From NCBI GenBank assembly GCA_009869945.1, contig WIXG01000007.1, positions 62,001-126,000 on the forward strand: a DNA stretch of 64,000 nucleotides. The letters are read 5' to 3'. The stretch is from Mesaphorura yosii. Lineage: Eukaryota > Arthropoda > Collembola > Poduromorpha > Tullbergiidae. Positions 37,496 through 49,384 of the stretch are shown here, in pieces; the first letter of the stretch is position 1; each line of letters begins with the position of its first letter. Both the position numbers and the translations under genes were made by a program. The notes beneath the pieces were generated by a model that worked only from the letters and a program-made list of their open reading frames with translations, had not been told where the DNA came from and searched no databases.

Positions 37496-39113
37496 TCAAC
37501 GACGAACCCTGAACGGCTTCGGTGCTGAAGGTAGTTGTACTTGTGCTCCAAGATTCTCGCGAAATTGCACCAAGATGCGACTCTGGTCAGCGTTTAGAGT
37601 GCCACTCCTTTTCAGTTGCCCAAGTCTTATGAAAATTTTCTCAGCTTTCAAAGTATCTGGCCAGTTGTACCGAAAACCATCTCGATCCAAAAACTGCAAT
37701 CCAAAATAATCAGGTAGTAAATAATTTGTGTCATACTGAAACAATGGGACAATGTGAGATTCATGATATGACTCAGCAATTTCACCTTCATTTTCTCGAT
37801 CACACGTTTGTCAAGGTTGTAGCTGGTCACCCAAGCATCAAATCCTTTGTGATTTTCGTCTTGTGAAAAGTGATGGAGGCCATTGACGAAATACAGCTTA
37901 GATTTTCGAATATTATCCCATTCTGAATCATTGATATTTGCCTCAATCAATTCCTCCAGTCTTCCGGGATTACGCGCTAAATACACTGAGCGACGAGTTA
38001 TATCGATAAAAACTAAGCCGCCGACAAACGGTCTCAATTCAATTAGAGCTTCAAGCTTTCAATAGGATTTCTTACCTGCTAGCAACAGATCTATCAAGGA
38101 TGTAATAGTCAAATTCTTTTTATCAATCTCCACTGCACGTAAGTAGTGTTTCTCTGCGAGTTGCAAACTGCGCTCCTAAACATAAAACAGGCTATTTGAT
38201 GATTGATTAAAAGATTGGACATCCCGAAAAATAATGAAGAAATTGCCAAATTACCTGATCACTGCCAGAGACAATTTGCCTTGGTACAACTCCTGCAGAT
38301 TGATAATAGTAAGAGGCCATCCGCGAATGTGCTCTACTAGAATCTGGATTGTGCGCAACTGCATTCCTTAAACACTCAACAGCATATTCCGGTTCACGCA
38401 ATTTTGGAGGCAATCCGTTTGCGAATATTTCGAAGACTCCTATGTTAACGACATCAGATCTTGGGTCCAATGCCAGGGCTCGCCTTTGATAAACAGGGCA
38501 GAATGAACTACTTGATACAAGACTAACCTAACGAGCTGCATTACCTAGCCTCCTGCTTGACCGACTCCACGATTGCATCCGCAGTGGTGAAAAAATGCCC
38601 CTTCCCGAAACAAACGTTACCAGTCCAGTATGTGCTGTGATGTTTGACAAAATCTAGCATAACATTGCACCGACCTAAGATAATTTTGGGGTTGTCGGGA
38701 TCCAAATCACTGCCCTTTGCGATTGCTAGAATTTCTTCTCTCGAAGGCAGGGAAAAGGATCCATCCAAAGTTTGTGTACTCTTCCGTTGATATTTCTTTG
38801 CAATATAGAGCAAGTAGCGCCACTCAGAATTTGATTTGTCCAAGCTTATCATCTAGAAGATAGAAGAATGGAATGCATACCACAAATGGCAATAAAAGTT
38901 GTCCTACTTGTGAAAACTTACCTTCATTAGAACCTCAACCTGCGCATCATAGGCGGATCTGTCCAACTTAGAATACTCCCCGAACAATCGTCTGAGAATT
39001 ATGTCCTTATCAGTGCCAGTGCCAATGTCTCCTTCTTGTTCAATTGGTTTGTCACCGCCATTTTTCTCTGCAGCTATCGCCGACTTCATCAGTTTGGGCT
39101 GCTGTTGGTCCAT
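37496..39113 (-). CDS. TPR-like repeat protein, 6 exons, 443 aa
   Basis: Exons in transcription order: 39113-38922, 38852-38545, 38483-38255, 38175-38076, 38048-37786, 37735-37496; introns are 27-79 bp as modelled and all phases agree. The 27-base fourth intron (38075-38049) is too short for ordinary splicing, so that junction is the weakest part of the model. Residues 1-64 are hydrophilic and acidic. The central part carries TPR-like helices with the usual small residue and 'NP/DP' spacing: RRALALDPRSD, YAVECLRNAVAHNPDSSRAHSRM and LAEKHYLRAVEIDKKN, about residues 165-270. The last 165 residues (FIDITRRSVYLARNPGRLEEL; YFVNGLHHFSQDENHKGFDAW; LDRDGFRYNWPDTLKAEKIFIRLGQL) are not a domain I recognise. 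No signal peptide or membrane span, so probably soluble and cytosolic. TPR proteins are scaffolds; partner unknown. Confidence 0.75.
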
Positions 39114-42100
39114 TGCTTGTTTAAGTGAACTTGCAAGTTTAGCTTAGAGTTCCAACTGATAAGAAATAGTAAAAAGATTATTCACCTTAAAAATCCGAAG
39201 GGAGTCAGTCAGTCATCGAAATTCGAGTCAGTGGAATTCGTAAATCGTAAATCCCAAAGGAAACGTAATGAACCGGAAGATGAAACTGGCTACTTTCAAA
39301 TAAATAAATTGTACATTGCTTGCTTGTTGTTGAAACTTGGATATTGCGTCCTCGAAGCCCTTTCGCTTCGTCTCTCAAAAATAAAGTATGAAATCGAGAA
39401 TTTCCTCCTGAGTTGATTGCGTCAGGACAATTACGTCGTTAACCGTCTCGAATTAACAATGCAGTTGATAAATATTACTTTCGCATTTGGTAGAACAAGA
39501 CTTAAAATCATTACAATACAGGGTGGGAAGAAATCATATGGCAGATGGAATTTTCGTAATGTTGTGAAGTGGCATTGGCGTATGGTGGCGTCGCGTCATG
39601 GTTTGAGATTTCGGGTTCGACTTTTCGTTACTTTCCCTTAATCATTTCTGCATACGTCTGACTGTAGCCTGAATGAATGCAAACCCCAAGCCACAATGCA
39701 CAAGATTCATTACTTCTGGTATTGATGCTTATTAATATTCACAAATTCGGAAACCCTAAACCGAAAATCACCCAGCGTGAAATTCGTTGGGTATTACGCA
39801 CGGCTGAATACGAATAGCATTTACCTCACCCGTCGCACGAGTTTCCAACAGAAATATTGCTAATCAACACCGACACGACGACTTAGACTTCGAGTGGCTC
39901 TGCTGGCAGCTGCTGCTGTTTAATAAACTCGGATGAATTTTTAATGCCTTGAAAAATGATGTGAAGTTCACGTCGCAAGTCTCAAGTGCGTGGTGATGGT
40001 GACAGACATCGGTGAGATCGACGATTTTTCTTTGTGACAGGACAGGACAACTTGCTGCTCCCCAGCTCGGAGTTCCTCCCACACACAAAAGAATTTTTCT
40101 TAATGAGAAAATATTGTGCCATGCTTCCCTCTGTTCTGATCCAGTTCCAACCCAGTAGAAGCAAGCACCAAGTTTTATAATTTATTTCATTCATTCAAGA
40201 CAAGTTAATTCGAAAGTTCATTTCGCTGTTGTGCTGCGCGCATACCATCGTGCCTTGATGCCTTACGTTGCGATGCTGCCTAGAATTCAAGAAGGCCAGG
40301 ATTCGGTTCTGACTCACCATTTTTATATCGTAATGCGCCACTGTACCGCGCTGTCTAAATGATTCATGAATAATCCGGCACGAGCTGTATTAAAAATGCG
40401 AAATATGATGCCAACGCCCATCAAATTCATTCATCATTCCATACTTTTGTTTTTCATCTGCGTCTTTTCATTTTCATTACTCCTTCCGACATGAAAACAT
40501 CGTGGGAGAAAAGTTTCACATCACGAGGGCACGGCCACGTCGACTCTCCTACGAGATGCTTTTATGCAAAATCTCATTTTATAATTCGAGACGACCTGAT
40601 TTTGAGCTTCAACAGAGCACTAACTAGTTTCAACTTTCAGACTTTGATTTTTTCTCGTGCGAGCACGAACTCCGAACCTGGTTTGCATTTTAAATTGGCA
40701 ATGTAAGTTAATTTCTCATTACGCATTTCTTTTTCCCCGTTTAAAGTTCCAGAATACAACTTTTTCTCGTCCTTGCCGTTGTTGATGATGGAATAATTCA
40801 AAGTTTCTTTTCTGCTTTCTTGGTCTTTGTCTCCTAGCAGAAACAGGAACAGGAAGGAACCCAATTCAAATCCAGGGACACGCGACATAATGAAGTAAGA
40901 CAGTAAATCAGTCCGCGTAATCGTAATCAGAGCGAGCGAGCCGAAGAGAGCTTACCAGCTAGCTTATGGACTAACTACTAGAAGTAGAAGACGATGATGA
41001 TGAGGTCGCCTTTCAAGAATCGGAATAGAGAAACGATCTGGGTGGTCTTCTCATTCGCCACTCGCCCTAACTCTGGTCCTCGACAGGGAAGGACCAGCAC
41101 AGAAAGAAAGTTACATTTTTCCTTTGTGTCAGGACATGTCGTTTCCGTTTAGCTAATGAGTCAAGTGAAAATGAATGTTATGTAGGCTAGCGAGAGCAGT
41201 GAGCAGGCCAGCTAGGCAGGCACAGGAACTAGACTGCGAGGTTAAAAGTTTGTCACTTGAATTATTATTTTCTCAACTTGAGCACACTTTTTCCGTCTAA
41301 AATCTAGCCCATGTCTGCACGAATATATACACATGACATTTCTTTTATTTTCCTAGCGCTGTAGTTTTTATATCGTTATTAGCTGTTAGCTGAACCGGGC
41401 TGCCGTGCCGCCTGCTGTAAGTCAAGCCAAGTCAACGAGAATGGAAAGAAGAAAGTTTCCAAAATACTTTTCGTTCTCGCCGTTCGCGAAGCATCTTCAC
41501 TTTTCACTGAACCGAGTTCTGCGTCTTCATTTTTCGCATTGTGATTTTTGACTTTCACCCATTTCATGCTGTCTTCACTTGGCTTACTCTTTGCGTCTTG
41601 TGTGTCCACTCAACCACATGTGACAACTTTTCACTTGATCACACTCCACTTCATTTCTCTTTCATGAATTTGCAGAAGACAAGAGACCATCATGATCACT
41701 CTGTCTGGAAAGTGCTCAAAGATGCCAGTCTAGAATGAAAGAAGGGTAAATAATGGACCAACATTGGTAAATACACCAGTCACCTTTGTCACTGGTCGAA
41801 ATCAGAGGCAGCCCTCTGCGCTAACGCCACCAACCAAGTTGTAAATTCAAGAAAATGTAATCCTACTTTTTGACAGGTGCAGGTGTAGCATAGCATGTGG
41901 CTGCTTCTCGTGAGCCGTATGAGTATGAAGCTTAGAAGGTTCTACGTTCACCGCCTTGCTTAACACTTTTAGCCGTTAACTCATCTAGCAAGTTTTAATG
42001 TTCCACAGTTACTGGATCCGCCCAACACATGCTCTTCGAATTTTTCAGTACTTTGTTTCTATAGTCAACTTGGTTAACCGTTTGCGACCTTGACTCCCAC

Positions 42101-42826
42101 ATGAAATCAGAGCGCGAGACTTTCATTTTTGTTGCAAGCGTTCCTCGTCTTCTGAAACTGCACAGCAACTCCAGGAATGTAAACACGCCCTGAGAATTCG
42201 TGTGGTTGCAGAATTCCTTCCAGTTAGTGGCAAGGAGAATGGCGAGGTAACAGGTGGAAACTAGCCAAAGCAAATTAATGGGCCTGCAGGTCATCCAGGT
42301 AAGATTTAGAGTCTGTATCAATATTATCTTCCTACCGTTAACTGCTCTTATCAATTCTGGAGAGCAGGACGAAGCATCAAGCTAGTTAACGAATTGAAGC
42401 GTTCTTAGTGATTTAGGGTTTTAGTCTTTAATTCGATGTGGTGATGGTTTCACCTTAAAGTGAGATGGGATGTATTCTAGTTCCAATAATCTGTGATTCC
42501 GTGTAAAATTGCTCAATGTCTTGCCGTGGCAGCCTCCGTCCAATTTCGGCGTTCTGTCAGGTGCTGGAAGCAATTTTTGGACTTCCGATTCTGAAATTCC
42601 TATAAAGGTCTAGCCCAGCCACGTGTGACATAATGATATGATAAAGTTATTAAGTACGATCTATTGTTTTTGCAAATCGGCAATCCTATAAATCCTGCAG
42701 TCCTGCGCTATTGACCCATCTATTCACTCAACAATCTTTATAAAAACATTCATTTTATACGTATTTTATCAGCACAGACAGTATGCATTAGAGGAACCGC
42801 CTGATAAATCCCAGTTCTCCGCCACG
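39114..42826. other. intergenic, no supported gene
   Basis: The side nearest 39.1 kb is the promoter side of the TPR gene and the side nearest 42.8 kb that of the PHD-chromo gene. A minus-strand open frame at 42,294-41,995 begins with a signal-peptide-like stretch and is discussed under findings. No other frame has splice or domain support. Confidence 0.4.
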
Positions 42827-44634
42827 ATGTCAGAGAGAAAGTATTGCATTTGCCGGTCTACTGATGGGACAGGTTTCATGATGTAAAGCACATCTCTTGA
42901 CTACCCATATTTACCGAGAAGCTATCAATCTATTCTTCTGTTGCAATTATCGTAGTAATATATAGCAGTAGTATTTATAGCCTTGTAGTTATTCTGATGT
43001 AGAATTTTTTGCGTTTGAATGGCTTTACTTCGCACTATAGCCCATTTTGCACTGCACATCACGTTCAAAATCCTGGATCTTTGCTAACAACTTTCTTTGT
43101 AATCAGATTGTGCGAACAGTGTGACGAATGGTTCCATGGATGTTGTATTAAGATCACTGAAGAAGAATCTGAATGGATTAGCCGTTACTTTTGTGCCAAG
43201 TGCATTGCTTTACACCCGGCATTAAAAATTCGATACAAGAGAAGCGGTATGAAGAACACCAGTCGCGGGTACCAGGAGAATGACCTTGATGAAGATGGTT
43301 AGTAATCATTCATCCGATTAGAGCAAACAAGCTTCCACACACACGTGATTTGAGTTGGCTTGTTTTCAGACTCAGAACCACCATGTAAATTACGACAGTA
43401 CTACGTGAGGGATATTTTGGACAAGAAAACGTTTGAAGATGGTAAAGTCCGTTATCTTGTAAAATGGGCTGACTATGACAGGTTCGTCAGTTAAAACTTT
43501 ACATCATCATCACTATAACCTTGAAATAATGTACTACTTGAATGTCAGATGTTATGTATTAACAGTAGCCCACAATAATGCATTATCCCCTTCAACTTCT
43601 AGCGACGCCAACTCGTGGGAACCTCCTTCAAATTTGTCCACAGCCCAGTTCGTTGTAGAACGATTTGAAAGGCGCCTTAAGAGAAGGGAGAATGGGGAGA
43701 AATCAAGTAAGCGTTTATTGTGTTATAATTCTCACCAGCATTGGAAATCTTGCAGGGATAGTATTCGATTAACCTAACACACTTTGGTTTTTTAGGCAGC
43801 GAAGACAGCCATGATGACAAAGAAAACGACAATGAAGGAGGCAAAGATGGTTCATCAGGATCCTCAGATTCTGAGTCTTCATCAGGCACAGAGACAGAAC
43901 CAGAACCTTCACGAGACGACGAAGACGATAGAGAAACAGAAATTAACGAAGGCGGCTCAACGGATGGGGAGCAGGATGAAAAGGACACTCCGAACAAGAC
44001 GAACGAAAAGGGAAATGTCGAAGGCGAAGGAACTCCTTCAGGGGTAAGTTAGTTTACCAAATCGCGTTTCTTTACGTGGCTTTGCTTTGGTGAACTTAAC
44101 TAACTTGATTTTAAGTAACGTCAAACTTCTTGCGTGTATTAGGAGTTTTGTCTTCTCGAGGAACTTCCTGACGGATTCGAGCCCACGAGGATGCTTCTTG
44201 CACTTCCTTTGAGAAAGGGAGGTTTGTGCTATATGATCGAGTGCAAAAACAAAGAAGAGGAATTAGAGCCAGTCTTCATCTACGCCGACTGCTTTCGCAG
44301 ACAGTTTCCTCTCGTCGTGATTGAGTTTTACGAGCAACACATAAAATTCACTGAAGATGTTTACCCCAGTGATGATGAAAACAGTGAAGGCCAGTCAGAA
44401 GAAGAATTAGAACCAGAGCAAGCAAACGAAGAGGTTATGCAGGTACAAGAAGATGCAGTTCCTTCTCCTCCGCCTCCTCCAACTTCTACCATTCGGAGAG
44501 ATGCCAACAAACGGAAAGGTTCCACCAGCAAGATCGACTTCAGCAGTTCGTCTTCCGCTGCTGGTGCTGATTCTTCAGACGACAATGAAGTTCTTGCAAA
44601 CATTTCTACAAAGAGGAAACTCGTTTCCTCTTAA
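42827..44634 (+). CDS. PHD finger + chromodomain + chromoshadow domain protein, 6 exons, 400 aa
   Basis: Exons: 42827-42882, 43107-43297, 43370-43481, 43603-43706, 43796-44043, 44143-44634, all in phase. The PHD finger is residues 6-51 (YCICR, FMILCEQCDEWFHGCC, FCAKC): zinc ligands C7, C9, C21, C24, H29, C32, C48, C51, with Y6, M18 and W27 where H3K4me3-binding PHDs of the CXXC1/KDM7 type have their cage. The chromodomain is about residues 92-145 (QYYVRDILDKK, YLVKWADY, SWEPPSNL) and keeps the HP1 aromatic cage (Y93/Y94, W115, Y118). After an acidic Ser/Glu linker, residues 244-306 form a chromoshadow domain (LPDGFEPTRML, PLVVIEFYEQHI) followed by VYPSDDE as in HP1. Expected role: nuclear, dimeric chromatin reader. 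HP1 proteins normally lack a PHD finger, so this architecture is unusual. Domain calls are strong; ligand binding is inferred. Confidence 0.9.
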
Positions 44635-46970
44635 CCCACCAGAAACCAATATCAAAATGAGTTTGCGTGGGTTTTCTGTCCAAAAATGACAAAGCGACAA
44701 AAAAGTCAGTTGTATGGTCATTGCCATTATCCAAACTAAAGAATTGATGTAAAGATTGTACTTTAGCTTTAGATGTGATTGTATTGTATTGTGCAGCTAC
44801 CAGCTTGTAACAGAATCTCATTTTTTGACTTTCTCGTTCTCATTTTATAAACTCGCACTGTGAACCTAGTTTCAATGTTGTAAAGTTTACACGTTAATGT
44901 TAAATGTTTTAAAATTATATTTAATTAATCTTCGGTCAATCGTTTATGCTCACGTTTTCATGATACGATATTTTCTAGTTATATTATGTGTGCTAACTTA
45001 TGATATTGAAGTGCAAGTGGCGATGTAGCAATGCCAGCTTTTCACATTTCGCGTTGGTAATTTTATAAATTGACTGCCTGGCTTGCATTTTCTTGCGTGC
45101 AATTTACTCTTGAAGTTAAACCGAGATGTTCATGCAACTTTGAGATTTCGAGTTTGGCAACTTATGAGTCGCGTATGTAATGTTGAATCTCATGAAAATT
45201 AGAGCAAACGCTTGTAAGAATGTGTCGTTCGCGATTACTAAAAACCAAATAAATTTTCCAGCATGAATTGACTGACGTACAGCAAGTTTCAGGAGAATTA
45301 CTTCACTTTTCACAAGAACGAGGAGTTGGAGGACTGCACCAGTTGGCTGTGTGGTTCGGCGCGTTTCTGTATGATACAACAAAATACTTCTTTGTCACGC
45401 GCTGCTACTGCTTGTTTGTATCATTTAGATTTTTGACATACAAAATGATTTTGTCACATGTTGCCAGCACTTAAGATTTTATTCCGGCCCATAACTTTCT
45501 CTCGTGATACATATATTTTGACACGTGTTACATTCGTGCGAAGACGAATGTTTTACTCTCCTGTTTTTACTACACGTTTCATGCATATAATAACAACCTC
45601 TGCACTCACGACCTCAAATGACAAGACTCCAGAAATTATGGTTGAACACTCGCCGTGCCGTACACACGCTTGCGTCCAGAAAGACAAATAAGGTTGTCCA
45701 AGAGATTATTGCCCAGAAACATTTGTGTGGAAACCAAGGTTGCTTAGGAGTGATTGAAGGACATTGGTGGAAACAATGTTCCAGGAGAAATGTTTCCAGA
45801 CAATTGTTCCAAGAGAATTGTTTCCGGACAAATTTTCCCAGCGATGTTCCCAGGAGAATGTTTGTTCCTTGTGTTTCGGTCACGACTTTGAATTGTGAAT
45901 TCCATTTGTTGGAAAATTCATTGCATTGTGGCGAAACCCGAAGTTCAGTGGGCTTCATTTCCGCGCGTGATAATCTGTGTGATTTTCTGCCACTTGGATT
46001 GAATATATAGATTCTAATTCTATGATTTTTCATCGAGAAATTTAAGATCACACGCGGTATTTCCAGGACGGACGGAACGAAATGTGCGAAGATCAGAGCC
46101 CTCGTCAAAATGAAAATAGTTTTGGAATTATAGCAATTTGGTTGGCATTTCGGCTGCTGTTGACCGATCGTTAAATGAGTCACGGCCCACTTTTGGAACT
46201 GGAATCCCATTACACCAGGCAGTACGTTGTTCGTTTTATGACATTTCGTTCTCTTTATGGTAATGCGGGCAGCAGTTTTTTCTTGGCAGCTTTTGGCGCA
46301 CTTCTTCTGTTAAGTTTAACCTTAATCGCAATTAGATGAAAAGAGAACTTTCTCCATTGCTTGCCACGAAATATAGCTGAGCTTCCCGCCCTAAAGAATT
46401 TCGGGCACATTGAGCCCGGTATTTAAAATTACATTACAAGTAGTCGGCACGAGTAATTTCTTCGTGGACTCGTGCAAGGTTTCTAACCCTCATGAGAACA
46501 AGTCACCACGAGTCAAGTATGACACGCCAGACCGTTAAAGAACTCCTTTTCTTTTAATGTATTCGATGTCATAAAATACGGCGACAGCATCAGGCTTCTG
46601 ACACGTGTTGGACAATGAGTCAGGTCTTATCAGTTGAACTCTACGAACTCTTTCATGTCTCAGATTATTCATAACTCAGAGTATCATACTCAAATGAATC
46701 ATACACGCTCATAATCTATTAATACTCAGAGCAATCTTCTCTTTCTTCAATTTGCATAGGATGGCTATCGAATCATCCATAAGAATATGACCTCATATCG
46801 CGTAGGAAAAGAAATGGACTACTTATTCAAGATCTGCCCACAGCGTCGTCCGGTCTGCCACCACCCTCCAGTTTAATCGCAGAAATTCGTCTGTTCCGCC
46901 AATTCTATAACTTGTGTGCAATTCGTTTTAGTGACGATCAGGCTTGTGTTAAACTTTGCATTTACAAAAT
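44635..46970. other. intergenic with a short minisatellite
   Basis: No supported gene. Overlapping open frames on both strands at 45.6-46.2 kb (198 and 130 codons) coincide with an imperfect tandem repeat and have no domain pattern or splice sites that would make them credible. Confidence 0.4.
45778..45868. repeat. imperfect 28-bp tandem repeat (about 3 units)
   Basis: Units run TGTTCCAGGAGAAATGTTTC... (45778-45805), TGTTCCAAGAGAATTGTTTC... (45806-45833), then a degenerate unit and TGTTCCCAGGAGAATGTTTG. Each unit is itself two similar 14-mers (TGTTCCARGAGAAT / TGTTTCCRGACAAA), indicating an older 14-bp repeat that was later duplicated as a pair. Confidence 0.7.
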
Positions 46971-47730
46971 ATGGAAACACTTGTCCAATCACCAACGTCT
47001 GCATCCCCCGGATGTTTAAGGATCCAGGAACACAACGGATTCACTAACCGCATGGGATTGGCTGATTCTCCTGAGTCAGATCATGCAACACAAAAAGAGC
47101 CAGTATGTCCAGCCACAGCCACTCCAAAGCTAAAGCGTAAAAATTCACAAAGGCGACTCAGAATTCCAACTGAAGATCATCAATTGTTCCTTTCTGGTCT
47201 TAACGTAAGTGCTTTCATTTTTCTTACGACAGTAAATCTCTACTTTATAACGAGTCACCGCCTCGACTAAAATACAAGCCGTTTGATGACAGGACGATAT
47301 TTTACCGTACATCAACGAATGCCGCCTGGTAAATAATTCCAGTGATGAAAATGCCTTTTCACAACTTCCGGCGAGGAATTTGGCCAAGTCCATACAAAAT
47401 CAACCCACCACCTTCGATAAAAATAGACAAAGGTAAGACTGGCACAAACATCCAGAAACTTTATCCTCACCTAATCTTTTAATCTGGGTAAATTACAGAA
47501 TCTTACAAAATGGAAATGGCCACGCAATTACTCAATCCGATCACTTTGACTCGTCCTGCAATACCCGAGAAAGTCATAAATCAAAGTTTTTGTATAATAA
47601 CAACAACGTTACTACTTTCATGGATGATGCTGATGACGATTCAGTGTTCCAATTACCGGAACCTCGGCGTAAGGCGTACAATAGTCCGAAAAAGGCTGCC
47701 AGCAGCAATAGCAATTGTGTAATTGTATGA
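46971..47730 (+). CDS. small unrecognised protein with CaaX-like C terminus, 3 exons, 201 aa
   Basis: Exons: 46971-47204, 47293-47432, 47499-47730; introns 88 and 66 bp. I do not recognise the family. The protein is hydrophilic and probably largely disordered: KLKRKNSQRRLRIPTEDHQL, LNDDILPYINECRLVNNSSD, FSQLPARNLAKSI, FMDDADDDSVFQLPEPRRKAY. FSQLPARN and VFQLPEPRR resemble each other and may be repeated short linear motifs. The chain ends NCVIV, so the last four residues fit C-aliphatic-aliphatic-X, a possible prenylation signal that would tether it to membranes. No signal peptide or membrane span. The first ATG (46971) is used because the upstream in-frame sequence starts only with TTG. Its 3' end converges on that of DPM1. 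Confidence 0.72.
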
Positions 47731-47854
47731 ATAATTATGAGAAATCAATGCTTCCATTTTTTTATTCAGCACTGGTCATAAAGTCATAAATTAACGCTTG
47801 GTAGAGCTTGGCTTGGCTGTACTTAAATTTATTGTTCCCTTCCAAACTTTAAGC

Positions 47855-47860
47855 TTTATT
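47855..47860 (-). terminator. poly(A) signal AATAAA of DPM1
   Basis: Plus-strand TTTATT, 95 bases past the DPM1 stop on the minus strand. Cleavage a few bases further would place the transcript end inside the 3' region of the convergent plus-strand gene. Confidence 0.6.
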
Positions 47861-47868
47861 GAAACTGG

Positions 47869-47874
47869 AATAAA
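47869..47874 (+). terminator. poly(A) signal AATAAA of the CaaX-ended gene
   Basis: AATAAA 139 bases past the stop at 47730. It overlaps the opposite-strand DPM1 3' region, so the two convergent transcripts probably share a short complementary stretch. Confidence 0.55.
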
Positions 47875-47954
47875 ATAGAATTCTTGTATTTTGTCAAACT
47901 CGGGCTTCGTTTTGCATAGAAAGACAAGCAGTACCTTCTGGAAAATCGGGCGAC

Positions 47955-49384
<1,430 letters not shown>

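Noticed and set aside
45614-46210. Overlapping long frames on both strands (198 and 130 codons)
   Set aside because: They cross an imperfect tandem repeat and show no domain or exon boundaries; the number of such frames in 64 kb is compatible with chance.
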